Shown piece after piece: positions 13,092-22,691 of a stretch of DNA of 64,000 nucleotides. The first letter of the stretch is position 1, and the number at the start of each line of letters is the position of its first letter. The position numbers and the translations under genes are program-made. The notes beneath the pieces are model-generated. The model was not told the origin of the DNA, made no database searches, and saw only the letters and a list, made by a program, of their open reading frames with translations. This DNA comes from Providencia zhijiangensis (GTDB lineage: Bacteria > Pseudomonadota > Gammaproteobacteria > Enterobacterales > Enterobacteriaceae): contig NZ_CP135990.1 in assembly GCF_030315915.2 (NCBI RefSeq), positions 1-64,000 of the forward strand, in the 5' to 3' direction.

Positions 13092-13217
13092 CTAACCTTG
13101 TACAGCTTTGAAACGAGGATTGGTTTTACAAATCACGTAGATACGACCACGACGGCGCACAACTTGGCAATCAGGGTGGCGCTGCTTAGCGGTTTTTAAT
13201 GAACTGAGAACTTTCAC
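13092..13217 (-). CDS. rpmJ2: Alternative (zinc-free) 50S ribosomal protein L36
   Basis: The 41-residue protein [18 protein letters not shown]-type L36 corresponds to E. coli YkgO. It keeps only isolated cysteines (in HPDC and VIC) and lacks the CxxC pair of the zinc-ribbon form, so it can replace zinc L36 on ribosomes during zinc shortage. The start is GTG at 13217 with TAGGAG 4 bases upstream; the longer open frame upstream is not coding. It ends at AVQG, without the short basic tail of YkgO. A Zur-box-like palindrome lies upstream. The usual partner, the alternative L31 gene, is not adjacent. Confidence 0.93.
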   Translation of the reverse strand: MKVLSSLKTAKQRHPDCQVVRRRGRIYVICKTNPRFKAVQG

Positions 13218-13261
13218 GGTAACTCCTAATAACAGTTTAGTGTGAATAAAAAGCAATGTAA

Positions 13262-13276
13262 TGTTATAATATAACA
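13262..13276. promoter_or_regulatory. Zur box upstream of rpmJ2
   Basis: TGTTATAATATAACA is a perfect palindrome around a central A. It matches the core of the enterobacterial Zur consensus as I recall it (ATGTTATANTATAACAT) and lies 44 bases before the GTG start of rpmJ2. Zn-bound Zur would repress the gene when zinc is plentiful. Confidence 0.85.
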
Positions 13277-13412
13277 ATAAAGGAATTCCAATTATCCCGC
13301 AATCATTTTCTGGGAAACTTTTGTATAATTAAGCTATTACTGACTTCCCGTCATTACTTATCAAATAGATACATTTCTATTTAATGAAATAGACCAATTT
13401 GAGGAAGATGAA

Positions 13413-14324
13413 ATGTATTACGGCTTTGACATGGGCGGCACCAAAATTGAGCTAGCAGTGTTTGACCAAGCGCTCAATCAAGTGTGGCAAAAACGTGTTC
13501 CAACCCCCAAAGATGACTATCTCGCATTGCTCAATGCTTTTCGTGATTTAACAGCTGAAGCGGATGCGCAGTTTAACTGCCAAGGTAAAATTGGTATTGG
13601 TGTTCCGGGGATCGTCAATCACTCAGAAGGCGTGGTATTTACGACCAATGTCCCAAGCGCACAATACAAGCCTTTCATTCATGACCTAACCAAGCTGTTA
13701 AATCGTCCAGTTAAAGTTGAAAACGATGCCAACTGCTTTGCCCTATCAGAAGCGTGGGATCCTGAATTCAAGCGTTACCCTAGCGTTCTAGGCTTGATTC
13801 TGGGCACTGGCGTTGGCGGCGGTTTCGTCATCAACGGTAAGGTTTTATCGGGAAAAAATGGCATTGCAGGGGAAATCGGACACATGAATATGAGTGTTCG
13901 TGCTGCAAAATACCTCGGGGAAACCGTCCCTGAAATTGTCTGTGGTTGTGGTCAAACCGCCTGTTTTGAAACCTACCTGTCAGGCCCCGGCTTCGAACGC
14001 ATCTATGCTGCATTTGCCGGTGAGAAGCGCTCTGCCATCGAGATTATTGAACGTTATCACAACGGTGACATCGCTGCGAAACAGCATGTTGAACGCTATA
14101 TGATGGTGCTGGCGATGTTTATGGGGCAAGTTATCACCGTCTTTGATCCTGACTTAGTGGTGATTGGTGGCGGTCTGTCGCAATTTGATGAGATTTATCG
14201 CCTATTACCGGAAATAGTACCTCAATATCTTTATGGCATTGCGAAAATGCCAGCTATCGAAAAAGCCCGTTACGGAGCCTCTGGCGGCGCCCGTGGCGCT
14301 GCATTTTTGAATCTCGTCGACTAA
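13413..14324 (+). CDS. nagK: N-acetyl-D-glucosamine kinase
   Basis: The 303-residue ROK-family kinase has the same length as E. coli NagK. The phosphate loop DMGGTKIELAVFD opens the protein. KVENDANCFALSEAWD holds the catalytic aspartate, and CGCGQTACFETYLSG is the ROK zinc motif. It phosphorylates free GlcNAc, for example from peptidoglycan recycling, to GlcNAc-6-phosphate. In E. coli it lies next to cobB; here it stands alone between rpmJ2 and the flotillin unit. Confidence 0.94.
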   Translation: MYYGFDMGGTKIELAVFDQALNQVWQKRVPTPKDDYLALLNAFRDLTAEADAQFNCQGKIGIGVPGIVNHSEGVVFTTNVPSAQYKPFIHDLTKLLNRPVKVENDANCFALSEAWDPEFKRYPSVLGLILGTGVGGGFVINGKVLSGKNGIAGEIGHMNMSVRAAKYLGETVPEIVCGCGQTACFETYLSGPGFERIYAAFAGEKRSAIEIIERYHNGDIAAKQHVERYMMVLAMFMGQVITVFDPDLVVIGGGLSQFDEIYRLLPEIVPQYLYGIAKMPAIEKARYGASGGARGAAFLNLVD

Positions 14325-14719
14325 TTTTCCGCACATTATTATTTCCGCATATTGTTCCACAATCGCATCTCTACTCTTTCGACTTATCGAGAGTAGAGAT
14401 GACCAATACCTCAAAATTACCAAAATATAATTGAGAATGGTTATCATCTTTGTTAGATTTAATTAAATTGACTAATAATCAATAAGTTGAACCTATTTTT
14501 CTTTTTCAGATTAACTACAGAAAATTAACCATAGAAATCAGCGAGATAATCTAGAAACTAGACTTGTCCTATATTGTTCATTTGAAAAGCGCTTATGATA
14601 GATTCAGTTCTGCTCATTTTTTGATAGGTGAGTAATAAAAACACAATTAAAGGTCATATTCGCAGCCGACAGATACCCGCTAAAGTCACATTCAGCCACT
14701 TAACTAAAGAGAAAAATAA
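14325..14719. other. Intergenic region upstream of the flotillin unit
   Basis: This 395-base stretch has no credible gene. It holds a perfect 12-bp hairpin (14366-14377 with 14390-14401) without a T-run, and A/T-rich DNA before the OB-fold membrane protein gene, where the unit's promoter should lie. GAGAATGGTTATCATC near 14434 resembles only part of a Fur box. Confidence 0.5.
14366..14401. repeat. Perfect 12-bp inverted repeat after nagK
   Basis: Arms CATCTCTACTCT and AGAGTAGAGATG surround a 12-base spacer. No T-run follows on either strand, so this is not a standard terminator. An mRNA 3'-end stabiliser for nagK or a protein-binding site are both possible. Confidence 0.6.
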
Positions 14720-15358
14720 ATGAATTTGTTTTTAGAAAATTGCTTGGCTTTTCCGACCATTATCTTTAGCGGTTTACTGATTATTGTTCTTTTTTACTGG
14801 CTCTGTGCCGCTTTTGGCCTGTTAGATATTGATTTATTTAATATCGATACCGAATTGGATGCTGATGGCCTCGATCTTACTGGCTTTGCTGGCTGGCTAA
14901 CAAAACTCGGTTTAGCTGGTATCCCCGTCACCATTATCTTGACATTATTTACCCTCTTCGGCTGGTTGATTAGCTACTTTGCTGCGCATTTATTCCTACG
15001 TTTCATTGATATGACCTTGCTGCGTTACGCCGTCGGCGTCACATCACTGGTGATCACCGCCTTTATATCCCTGCACTTAACCGCCATTTGCTTAAAACCA
15101 ATCCGTAGCCGATTGGTTAACTTTAATAAACCCAAAACGGTTCATCAGCTAATGGGAAAATTGGCAACAGTGCGCTCAGGGACAGTCACTGAACAAAATG
15201 GGGAAGCCACCTTAGAAGATGGTGGTGCAGGGCTGATTTTGCAGGTTAGAGCACCTAGCGCTGAAAATATTAAACGCGGAGATCGCGTCGTTATCATCAG
15301 TTATGACCCTCAATCCCACAGCTACCAAGTTGTCACTGAAAACGAATTCAGGCAGTAA
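14720..15358 (+). CDS. NfeD-like OB-fold membrane protein (YqiJ type)
   Basis: This 212-residue protein has a hydrophobic helix at about 11-33, two more at about 66-122, and a soluble C-terminal domain (about 140-205) with the beta-rich pattern LMGKLATVRSGTV...GDRVVIISYD typical of the NfeD/YqiJ OB-fold. NfeD-type proteins are the standard partners of flotillins and stomatins (YqiJ-YqiK in E. coli, YuaF-FloT in Bacillus). The flotillin gene follows after 74 bases on the same strand. The inferred role is a membrane-microdomain scaffold partner. Overall similarity to E. coli YqiJ is low, so no symbol is given. Confidence 0.8.
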   Translation: MNLFLENCLAFPTIIFSGLLIIVLFYWLCAAFGLLDIDLFNIDTELDADGLDLTGFAGWLTKLGLAGIPVTIILTLFTLFGWLISYFAAHLFLRFIDMTLLRYAVGVTSLVITAFISLHLTAICLKPIRSRLVNFNKPKTVHQLMGKLATVRSGTVTEQNGEATLEDGGAGLILQVRAPSAENIKRGDRVVIISYDPQSHSYQVVTENEFRQ

Positions 15359-15432
15359 ACACAAAAAATAAACTACCTACTTTGCTAATTAATAAAGAAT
15401 GACGATATCGTCAGAACCCATGGAGAAGAAAT

Positions 15433-17634
15433 ATGGATTTGGCTGAATACATGCCTTTTTTAACGGTTGTTGGGGGAGTGATCATCATCATTCTTGGGTT
15501 CTTTGGTTTATTTAAAGCCTTCTACATCAAAGTCCCTCAAGGTACCGCTCTGATTGTCAACGACATGTCCTCACAACCCAAAGTGCATTTTACGGGTGCA
15601 TTAGTGTATCCCGTTATCTACAAAAAAGAGTTTATGCGCATTTCGCTACTGACTCTGGAAGTGGATCGCCGTGGTAAAGATGGCTTAATTTGCCAAGATA
15701 ACTTACGTGCCGATATTACCGTTGCCTTCTATCTACGTGTGAATGAAACCACCGAAGACGTATTAAAAGTAGCTAAAGCTATCGGTGTTGAGCGCGCATC
15801 TGACCATCAAGCCGTCAGTGCTCTATTCAGTGCTAAATTCTCAGAAGCCCTGAAAACCGTAGGTAAGCAATTAGAATTAGCCAAACTGTTCGAAGACCGC
15901 CAAAGCTTCCGTGATCGTATTGTGGACGTGATTGGTAAAGATCTTAACGGTTATGCGCTAGAAGACGTGGCAATCGACTATTTAGAACAAACGCCGAAAT
16001 CTGCCCTCGACCCGAATAATATTTTCGACTCCGAAGGTATTCGCAAAATCACCGAAATTACCGCTATCCACAATATCGAAACTAACCAAAAAGAGCGCGA
16101 CCAAGAGTTAGCTATCAAAAAGAAAAATGTGGAAACTCGTGAAGCGAGTCTGGCATTAGAGCGCCAACAAGCCGATGCGGAAGCCCGTCAAAAACGCGAA
16201 ATTGATAATATTCGTGCGCGTGAACAAGCCGAAACGCTACGCGTTCAAGAAGAAGAGCGCCTCAAATCCGAACAAGCTCGCATTCAAACTCAGCAAGAAA
16301 TTGAGATCCGCGAAGAAAACCGCATGCGTGAAGTGGAAGTGGCTCAACAGAACCGCACCCGCGCCGTGGCTATCGAAGAAGAGCGTGTCAACCGTGCTCG
16401 CGAACTCGAAATTGTCGCCCGTGAACGTGAAGTTGAACTCCAACGAATTGAAAAAGAAAAAGCATTAGAAGAAGAACGTAAGAATATTTCTAACGTGATC
16501 CGCGAACGCGTCGCCGTTGAAAAAACCGTTGCTCAAGAAGAAGAACGCATCAAGGAAGTGCGCGAAATTTCAGAAGCTGAGCGTATGAAGCAAGTCACCG
16601 TGATCAACGCCCAAGCAGAAGCAGAAGAAGCGTTAGTTCGTCAGGTGAAAAAAGCCGAAGCCGATGAAGCCAGTGCCAAACACCGAGCAGAAGAAATCAG
16701 CACCATGGCACAAGCCGAATTGGAAGCGTCCGCCAAACAGGCTGAAGCCAAAAAACGCTTAGCGGAAGGGATTGAAGCAGAACATGCCGCACTTGGTTTA
16801 GCAGAAGCCCGCGTTCGCCAAGCGACCGCTGAAGCTGAAGAGAAAGAAGGTCTGGTTCAAGCCAATATCACCGCAGAAAAACTGTTAGCCGAAGCCCGTG
16901 GTCTGAAAGAAAAAGGCTTAACCGAAGCGCAAGTGATGGAAGCTAAAGCCAATGCCGAACGTGAACAAGGTTTCGCCGAAGCGAAAATTCTGGAAGAAAA
17001 ATTGGCAGCGCAGGCGCGTGGTGAAGAGCAACAAGCCAATGCGAAAGAAAAACTGGGCTTGGCGGATGCCAAAGTCTTGGAAGAAAAACTGGCAGCCCAA
17101 GCTCGCGGTGAAGGCCAATTAGGCGCAGCGCAAGCTGAAGTTATCCGCCAGCGTCTGAAAGCGGAAGCTGACGGTCTGACTGATAAATTCCAATCAATGG
17201 ATCACCTCAGTGACACAGCGCGTTCACACGAAGAATTCCGTATGCGCCTTGAGAAAGAGTTCGAGCAATCTATGGCATCCATTGAAGCGAACAAAGAAAT
17301 TGCTCGCGAACAAGCGGATGTACTGGCTGCAGCGCTCAGCAAAACCAACATCGAAATTGTGGGCGGCGATGGCGACTTCTTTAACACCTTCTCTAAAGCA
17401 CTTAGCTTAGGTAAAGCCGTTGATGGGTTTATGGATAAAAGCAGCTTTGCCAAAGATAACCTTGAAAAGTTAGTCAATCGCGTCACAGAAGAGAAGAAAA
17501 TTGATATCGCATCCTTACTGCAACACCCTGAAGTCAAAGAGTTAATCAATGGCTTTATGGCAGCAAAAGGCGCGCCACAAACAGCGAAAAACATCGTGAG
17601 CAAACCCGTGTCTTACGATGATAACCAAAGCTAA
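15433..17634 (+). CDS. Flotillin/SPFH-domain protein with a very long coiled coil
   Basis: A single N-terminal membrane helix (about 8-30) is followed by a Band-7/SPFH domain (about 30-195: VPQGTALIVND, LEVDRRGKDGLICQDNLRADITVAFYLRV). Then comes a charged, alanine/glutamate-rich coiled coil from about 210 to 640. At 733 residues it is far longer than the roughly 550-residue E. coli YqiK. The coil contains a near-exact 29-residue tandem repeat built on AKxLEEKLAAQARGE (DNA near 16981 and 17068). Flotillins oligomerise at the inner membrane and order lipid microdomains. It sits between an NfeD-like gene and a giant AAA+ gene, so a shared complex is likely. Confidence 0.88.
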   Translation: MDLAEYMPFLTVVGGVIIIILGFFGLFKAFYIKVPQGTALIVNDMSSQPKVHFTGALVYPVIYKKEFMRISLLTLEVDRRGKDGLICQDNLRADITVAFYLRVNETTEDVLKVAKAIGVERASDHQAVSALFSAKFSEALKTVGKQLELAKLFEDRQSFRDRIVDVIGKDLNGYALEDVAIDYLEQTPKSALDPNNIFDSEGIRKITEITAIHNIETNQKERDQELAIKKKNVETREASLALERQQADAEARQKREIDNIRAREQAETLRVQEEERLKSEQARIQTQQEIEIREENRMREVEVAQQNRTRAVAIEEERVNRARELEIVAREREVELQRIEKEKALEEERKNISNVIRERVAVEKTVAQEEERIKEVREISEAERMKQVTVINAQAEAEEALVRQVKKAEADEASAKHRAEEISTMAQAELEASAKQAEAKKRLAEGIEAEHAALGLAEARVRQATAEAEEKEGLVQANITAEKLLAEARGLKEKGLTEAQVMEAKANAEREQGFAEAKILEEKLAAQARGEEQQANAKEKLGLADAKVLEEKLAAQARGEGQLGAAQAEVIRQRLKAEADGLTDKFQSMDHLSDTARSHEEFRMRLEKEFEQSMASIEANKEIAREQADVLAAALSKTNIEIVGGDGDFFNTFSKALSLGKAVDGFMDKSSFAKDNLEKLVNRVTEEKKIDIASLLQHPEVKELINGFMAAKGAPQTAKNIVSKPVSYDDNQS

Positions 17635-17671
17635 TTCATCAATATTCAGGCTTTTCAGGTAAGTTTTATAC

Positions 17672-17717
17672 CTCATCCCGCCAAGTTGCAACACATAGGC
17701 AACTTGGCGTTTATGAG
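17672..17717 (+). repeat. Large intercistronic hairpin between flotillin and AAA+ genes
   Basis: An 11-bp perfect stem (17679-17689 with 17699-17709) is extended by an outer CTCAT/ATGAG pairing (17672-17676 with 17713-17717). Only three T follow, so full termination is doubtful. It may be a partial terminator or a processing/stability element that sets the flotillin to ATPase ratio. Confidence 0.6.
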
Positions 17718-17753
17718 CGTATCTCTTTTTAAGACCAAGGAAATTCGTTAAAC

Positions 17754-20700
17754 ATGTCAGAAACCCAAGATGTGAATCGCGAACAGGAAATTCTCGACAG
17801 TGCCGTCGCAGAAGGTGGCGCGTACGAAATATTACGCAAGCGCCTAACCGAACAAGGGCAGCAACTTCACCAAAAAGCAGCTCAACTCAACGACAGCCGG
17901 TTGACTGAATTTGGTCAAAGCCAGATGGACATCATCGGGCGTATCCGTATTCGTACCGAAAATAATTGCCAAGCAAGGGATATTGTCCGCGTCGGTGATT
18001 GGCTGCTATTTGGCTATAACGTTTTTCTGGGTCTGAAAAAAGAAACTCACATTGAAGATGTTTTTTCACTATATCAACTAACTGAAAATGAAGGTGATTT
18101 TGATGTAATCTCTGTCCCTTACGAAGAGACATTCCTCAATGACACCCGCTTTGTTCAAGATTTTACTGAGCTGTATACCTATTACAAAAACACGCAATTA
18201 CTGCAATTGGTCGAGCGTGATGGCAAGCTGTTAGCCAGCTTTCAAATTGGTGATCGGTTAACCGATGTGCGTGTTTTCCGCTGGTCAATTTCCAGCGATA
18301 AATCCCGTATCGAATACATCGATAACCGTGGCGAACGCGATATTGCCCTGCCGCCAACCAATGATTTCGAATGGGTGCGCACCACGCGGGAAAACACCGT
18401 TAATGGTCGCTATCCTCACATTAATATACTCGATACCGTCTTTGTGGAAACCATCGGCGGCGACCTAACCATCAAATGTGAAAATAATACCGAAGATGGG
18501 TTAGGCATCTACCGCGAAGCGGTACTCGATAAAAACCAATCCCTCGATGATGCGCAGATTGAATATGCGCAGACGGGCAGCCTGATTTTACTCAAAATCT
18601 TGCCATACCGCGAAGAAAGCTGGCGCTATCTGGTTTACAACATTCTCAACCAAACCGTTCAACGCATTGATGCCATTGGACAAGCATGCGTGCAGTTGCC
18701 GGAAGATCACGGCATTATCTTCCCAGGGGGTTACTACCTGCAAAATGGGGAGTATAAAACCTTCGAGCAACCAATGGATGGCATGCGTTTTCGCCGCCTG
18801 CGTCGTTCGCCTAACGGGGAGGATGTGCTGTATGTATTTTATTCCCCAAACCAAGGTCGTATCGCCCTTTTCAATTACAACCTGATTGAACGTAAACTCG
18901 CTGTACCATTAATCGGCCACGGTTATGCCATGCTCGAAGATGGCAAAATGGTGCTGTTCGAAGGGGAAGGCGATGAAGCCACCCGCGTACACCCAATGCA
19001 GGTGTGGCAAACCCCATTCTATTCTGATGAATTTGCTGATAAGCAACCGCCACGGGGTGGGTTTCTTGGGCGTATCGGTAATGCCGATTTAGTCCGTGGG
19101 ATCTCCGAAATTCTCCATGTCGCCAAAGAGATTGAAGGCAACCAAGTTTCCGTTTCTCGATATGAACAACTTAGCCAGCAACCGAAAAACTTGCTGGATA
19201 TTTTCTATTGGTTTAACGACGACCAATGCTTAGGCATTGGCAAACTCTTAAAAGAGATTGCCCAAACCAGTGAGCTGGTGCTCGACGAATACGAAAAAGT
19301 CGAAAGCATCCGCCAACAATCCGTCAAATCCATGAATGAGGCGGTCACTCGCCAACGCTCCTTACTGTCCCTCACATTGCCGGAGGGATGGACGGATATT
19401 CAACAATTTGTGGATGGGCTAAACGCCTTAAACGCCCAACAAGGGCACCTGATTTCATTGCGAGAATTCCGCTATATGGATCTCACTAAACTCAGTGAGA
19501 TGGAAAATGAAATCACCGAGGCACAGCAGCGCGTCTCCCAAGGTACTGCGCAGTTTCTTGCCAGCGACAAAGCTCTGCAACCATTTAAAACTCAGCTCGC
19601 AACCTTTGAAGAGTTAATTGAAAAGGCACAAACCAGCGCGCAGTTAGATGTCCCAATGAATGACATGGAAAAAATGTCAGCAGATTTGGATATGCTCTCT
19701 AACTTAATGGCTTCCTTGAGTTTTGATGATGTCACTTTACAGACCCATATCATCGATGCCATTTCGCACATTTATGCCCAATTAAACCAATCTCGCGCCC
19801 GTTTACAGCAAAAACGCAAATCCCAAACCAGTGTTGAGAGCGTGGCGCAATTTGGGGCGCAGTTCCGCCTATTTAGCCAAGGGATCACTAACGCACTATC
19901 CCTCGCGACTGACCCGGAACGTTGTGATGATCAGTTATCCCGATTACTGGTTCAATTAGAAGAGCTAGAAAGTCAGTTTAGCCATCATGATGAATTTCTT
20001 GACGATATTCTGGCAAAACGTGAAGAATTACTGGAAACGTTTGAGTCCCATAAACAAGTCTTGATTGATGACCGCCAGCGCCGTTCGCAGAATTTATTAA
20101 CCGCCGCCGACCGCTTGTTAGAAAGCCTTCAGCGCCGCACTGTACGCCTGCAAAACCAAGATGAGCTGAATGCGTTTTTTGCTACCGACCCACTCGCGCA
20201 AAAAACCCGTGAAATCATCGAAAAACTTCGGGAAATCAACGATAACGTTAAAGCCGACGATATCGACGCCAGACTCAAAGCCTCTCGCGACCAAGCCATT
20301 CGTATTCTGCGAGATAAAACCGACATCTTTGAAGATGGTGGAAACATTATTAAGCTGGGTCGTCACCGTTTCAGTGTGAACACCCAAGAGCTTGACCTGA
20401 CTATCTTGCCAAAAGATAACCAGCTGTGGGTGTACCTCACCGGAACGGATTTCCAAGAACCGATTGATAATGCTGAACTTGCTGAATTACAGCCTTATTG
20501 GACCGCTAATCTTGAGTCCGAATCTGATACCGTTTATCGTGCTGAATACCTTGCGTATTCCATCATTTATGCCGCGGCAAAACGCCAAGATGGCTTGGAT
20601 TACGACACCTTAAAAAGTGCTCTGTCTGCCCCTGAAAAAATCGATAAACTGGTGCGTGATTTTTCGGCGCCACGCTACAAAGAAGGCTACGAAAAAGGGA

Positions 20701-22691
20701 TCCACGACCACGACGCTATCGCGATATTGAAAAAACTGATCCCGATTGGTGAAAGCGCGGATTTACTGCGTTTCAACCCAACGGCTCGCGCTATCGCGAC
20801 GATTTTCTGGCATCACATTCAAAACAACGAATACCCTGCCCAATGGCCAGAACGTGCCAGAACCGCGATGAATATCCGCCAGCTATTCAATAACGATGAT
20901 GCCCTTTTAGACCTTCAAGCGGAGATCGAAGCCGATATCAGCTTATTCCTGCAAGATAACCCAATTAATTGCCAAGCTCATGAGCAAGCTCAAGCCGCGG
21001 AATACCTCAGTTTTGCATTAGCAAGAACGCCGATTGAATTGGTGTACAGCAAATATGCACGGGACTTAGTGGCAGCACTACAAACGCGCTTAGAAGACGC
21101 CCATATGTGGCTGGATTTCAATCATTCACAGCAAAACCTTGGCACTCGCTATGCTCAGCGCTGGGCGCTGTTGCAAAATTGGCTGCAAGGGCTGTGTTCT
21201 ATTGATGAATTTACACACTTACGCCCGTACATTCCGGGCGCCATCGCCATTATTATCTTAGATAAAATAGCATCCGCACGTTATAGCGAAGCCGATTTAT
21301 ACTTTAAGGTTACTGGATTACTGGGGGATCACCCCACAATCCACAACCAAACTCTCTCGTTAAGTTTGGATGACTTTTTCAGTCGAATGCGCGAACAGCG
21401 CAAGCAATTTATTCCGGCTTTCCGTCAATACCAAGCGCTACGTCAACGCATTGTGAGTGAAGAGCGCAGCCGCCTAAAACTCCATGAGTTCAAAGCTAAG
21501 CCACTGAGTTCATTTGTGCGTAACAAGCTGATTAATGATGTTTATTTACCGATTATCGGTGACAACATGGCGAAGCAAATTGGTGCTCTAGGCGAAAACA
21601 AACGTACCGATTTAATGGGCTTGTTACTGATGATCTCCCCCCCAGGTTACGGTAAAACCACCCTGATGGAGTACGCGGCTGACCGTCTTGGTCTAATCTT
21701 TATGAAGATTAATGGTCCTGCACTTGGGCATGATGTGTTGTCCCTCGACCCAGAGCAAGCCCCGAATGCTACCGCCAGACAAGAGCTGGAAAAACTCAAC
21801 CTCGCCCTCGAAATGGGCAACAACGTGATGCTGTATGTGGATGATATTCAACATACTCACCCAGAGTTTTTACAGAAATTTATCTCCCTGTGTGATGGAA
21901 CCCGTCGCATCGAAGGGGTATGGAAAGATAAAACCAAAACCTACGATATGCGCGGTAAAAAATTCTGCGTGGTAATGGCGGGTAACCCATATACCGAATC
22001 TGGCGAAGTGTTCCGTATCCCTGATATGCTCGCCAACCGTGCGGATATTTATAACCTGGGTGAAGTACTCGGTGGGATGGATGAAGCCTTTGCGTTGAGC
22101 TATATAGAAAATAGCCTGACCTCAAACCCAGTATTGGCACCGTTGGCGCTGCGCGATTTAAACGATTTGTACTTGCTAGTGGATAAAGCCATGGGCAAAT
22201 CAGTCTCCACTAACGCACTCAGCTACCCGTACTCTGATGCAGAAGTCAATGAAATTACTGCAGTTATTTCCCGATTACTCAACCTGCGTGATGTGGTACT
22301 GAAGGTAAACCAGCAGTATATTGCCAGTGCCGCACAGTCAGACAAATACCGAACTGAGCCGGCATTCCGTCTGCAAGGCAGTTACCGAAATATGAACAAA
22401 CTCAGCGAGAAAGTCTCTTCCGTTATGAATGATGATGAATTGGAGAGATTGCTGGATGACCATTATCTTGGGGAAGCGCAATTATTAACGACAGGTGCTG
22501 AAGAGAACTTATTGAAGCTGGCAGAATTACGCGGAAGGCTGAATGAGAAAGATGCCGCTCGCTGGCAGCAAATCAAGAAAGACTTCTTGCGTAACAAAGC
22601 ATTAGGTGGTGATAATGCCGATGTGGGCGACCGCGTTGTGACTCAGCTCGCTCAACTGGTTGAAAGCGTACAATCTCTCGGACATCGATAA
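17754..22691 (+). CDS. Giant coiled-coil AAA+ ATPase (DUF3686, 'DNA repair ATPase' family)
   Basis: The 1645-residue protein has an N-terminal helical stretch (about 1-60), then a beta-rich, propeller-like region (about 70-420). A long predicted coiled coil follows (about 480-830) with many SRxRLQQKRK and LESLQRR-type segments, then a further helical region. A C-terminal AAA+ module has Walker A PPGYGKTT (K1301) and Walker B MLYVDD (D1363-D1364). A sensor-like VVMAGNPY and AAA+-lid sequence follow. I recall the family as 'ATPase involved in DNA repair', but that name rests on coiled-coil similarity, and nothing here shows a DNA role. Its stop overlaps the rhomboid start (TAATG). Confidence 0.85.
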   Translation: MSETQDVNREQEILDSAVAEGGAYEILRKRLTEQGQQLHQKAAQLNDSRLTEFGQSQMDIIGRIRIRTENNCQARDIVRVGDWLLFGYNVFLGLKKETHIEDVFSLYQLTENEGDFDVISVPYEETFLNDTRFVQDFTELYTYYKNTQLLQLVERDGKLLASFQIGDRLTDVRVFRWSISSDKSRIEYIDNRGERDIALPPTNDFEWVRTTRENTVNGRYPHINILDTVFVETIGGDLTIKCENNTEDGLGIYREAVLDKNQSLDDAQIEYAQTGSLILLKILPYREESWRYLVYNILNQTVQRIDAIGQACVQLPEDHGIIFPGGYYLQNGEYKTFEQPMDGMRFRRLRRSPNGEDVLYVFYSPNQGRIALFNYNLIERKLAVPLIGHGYAMLEDGKMVLFEGEGDEATRVHPMQVWQTPFYSDEFADKQPPRGGFLGRIGNADLVRGISEILHVAKEIEGNQVSVSRYEQLSQQPKNLLDIFYWFNDDQCLGIGKLLKEIAQTSELVLDEYEKVESIRQQSVKSMNEAVTRQRSLLSLTLPEGWTDIQQFVDGLNALNAQQGHLISLREFRYMDLTKLSEMENEITEAQQRVSQGTAQFLASDKALQPFKTQLATFEELIEKAQTSAQLDVPMNDMEKMSADLDMLSNLMASLSFDDVTLQTHIIDAISHIYAQLNQSRARLQQKRKSQTSVESVAQFGAQFRLFSQGITNALSLATDPERCDDQLSRLLVQLEELESQFSHHDEFLDDILAKREELLETFESHKQVLIDDRQRRSQNLLTAADRLLESLQRRTVRLQNQDELNAFFATDPLAQKTREIIEKLREINDNVKADDIDARLKASRDQAIRILRDKTDIFEDGGNIIKLGRHRFSVNTQELDLTILPKDNQLWVYLTGTDFQEPIDNAELAELQPYWTANLESESDTVYRAEYLAYSIIYAAAKRQDGLDYDTLKSALSAPEKIDKLVRDFSAPRYKEGYEKGIHDHDAIAILKKLIPIGESADLLRFNPTARAIATIFWHHIQNNEYPAQWPERARTAMNIRQLFNNDDALLDLQAEIEADISLFLQDNPINCQAHEQAQAAEYLSFALARTPIELVYSKYARDLVAALQTRLEDAHMWLDFNHSQQNLGTRYAQRWALLQNWLQGLCSIDEFTHLRPYIPGAIAIIILDKIASARYSEADLYFKVTGLLGDHPTIHNQTLSLSLDDFFSRMREQRKQFIPAFRQYQALRQRIVSEERSRLKLHEFKAKPLSSFVRNKLINDVYLPIIGDNMAKQIGALGENKRTDLMGLLLMISPPGYGKTTLMEYAADRLGLIFMKINGPALGHDVLSLDPEQAPNATARQELEKLNLALEMGNNVMLYVDDIQHTHPEFLQKFISLCDGTRRIEGVWKDKTKTYDMRGKKFCVVMAGNPYTESGEVFRIPDMLANRADIYNLGEVLGGMDEAFALSYIENSLTSNPVLAPLALRDLNDLYLLVDKAMGKSVSTNALSYPYSDAEVNEITAVISRLLNLRDVVLKVNQQYIASAAQSDKYRTEPAFRLQGSYRNMNKLSEKVSSVMNDDELERLLDDHYLGEAQLLTTGAEENLLKLAELRGRLNEKDAARWQQIKKDFLRNKALGGDNADVGDRVVTQLAQLVESVQSLGHR

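Noticed and set aside
13218-13277. Longer N-terminus of the L36 gene
   Set aside because: It would translate the Zur box. The GTG at 13217 has TAGGAG just upstream and gives the family's usual N-terminus.
14434-14452. Possible Fur box before the flotillin unit
   Set aside because: Only about 13 of 19 positions match the consensus and the right half is poor. In A/T-rich DNA this is expected by chance.
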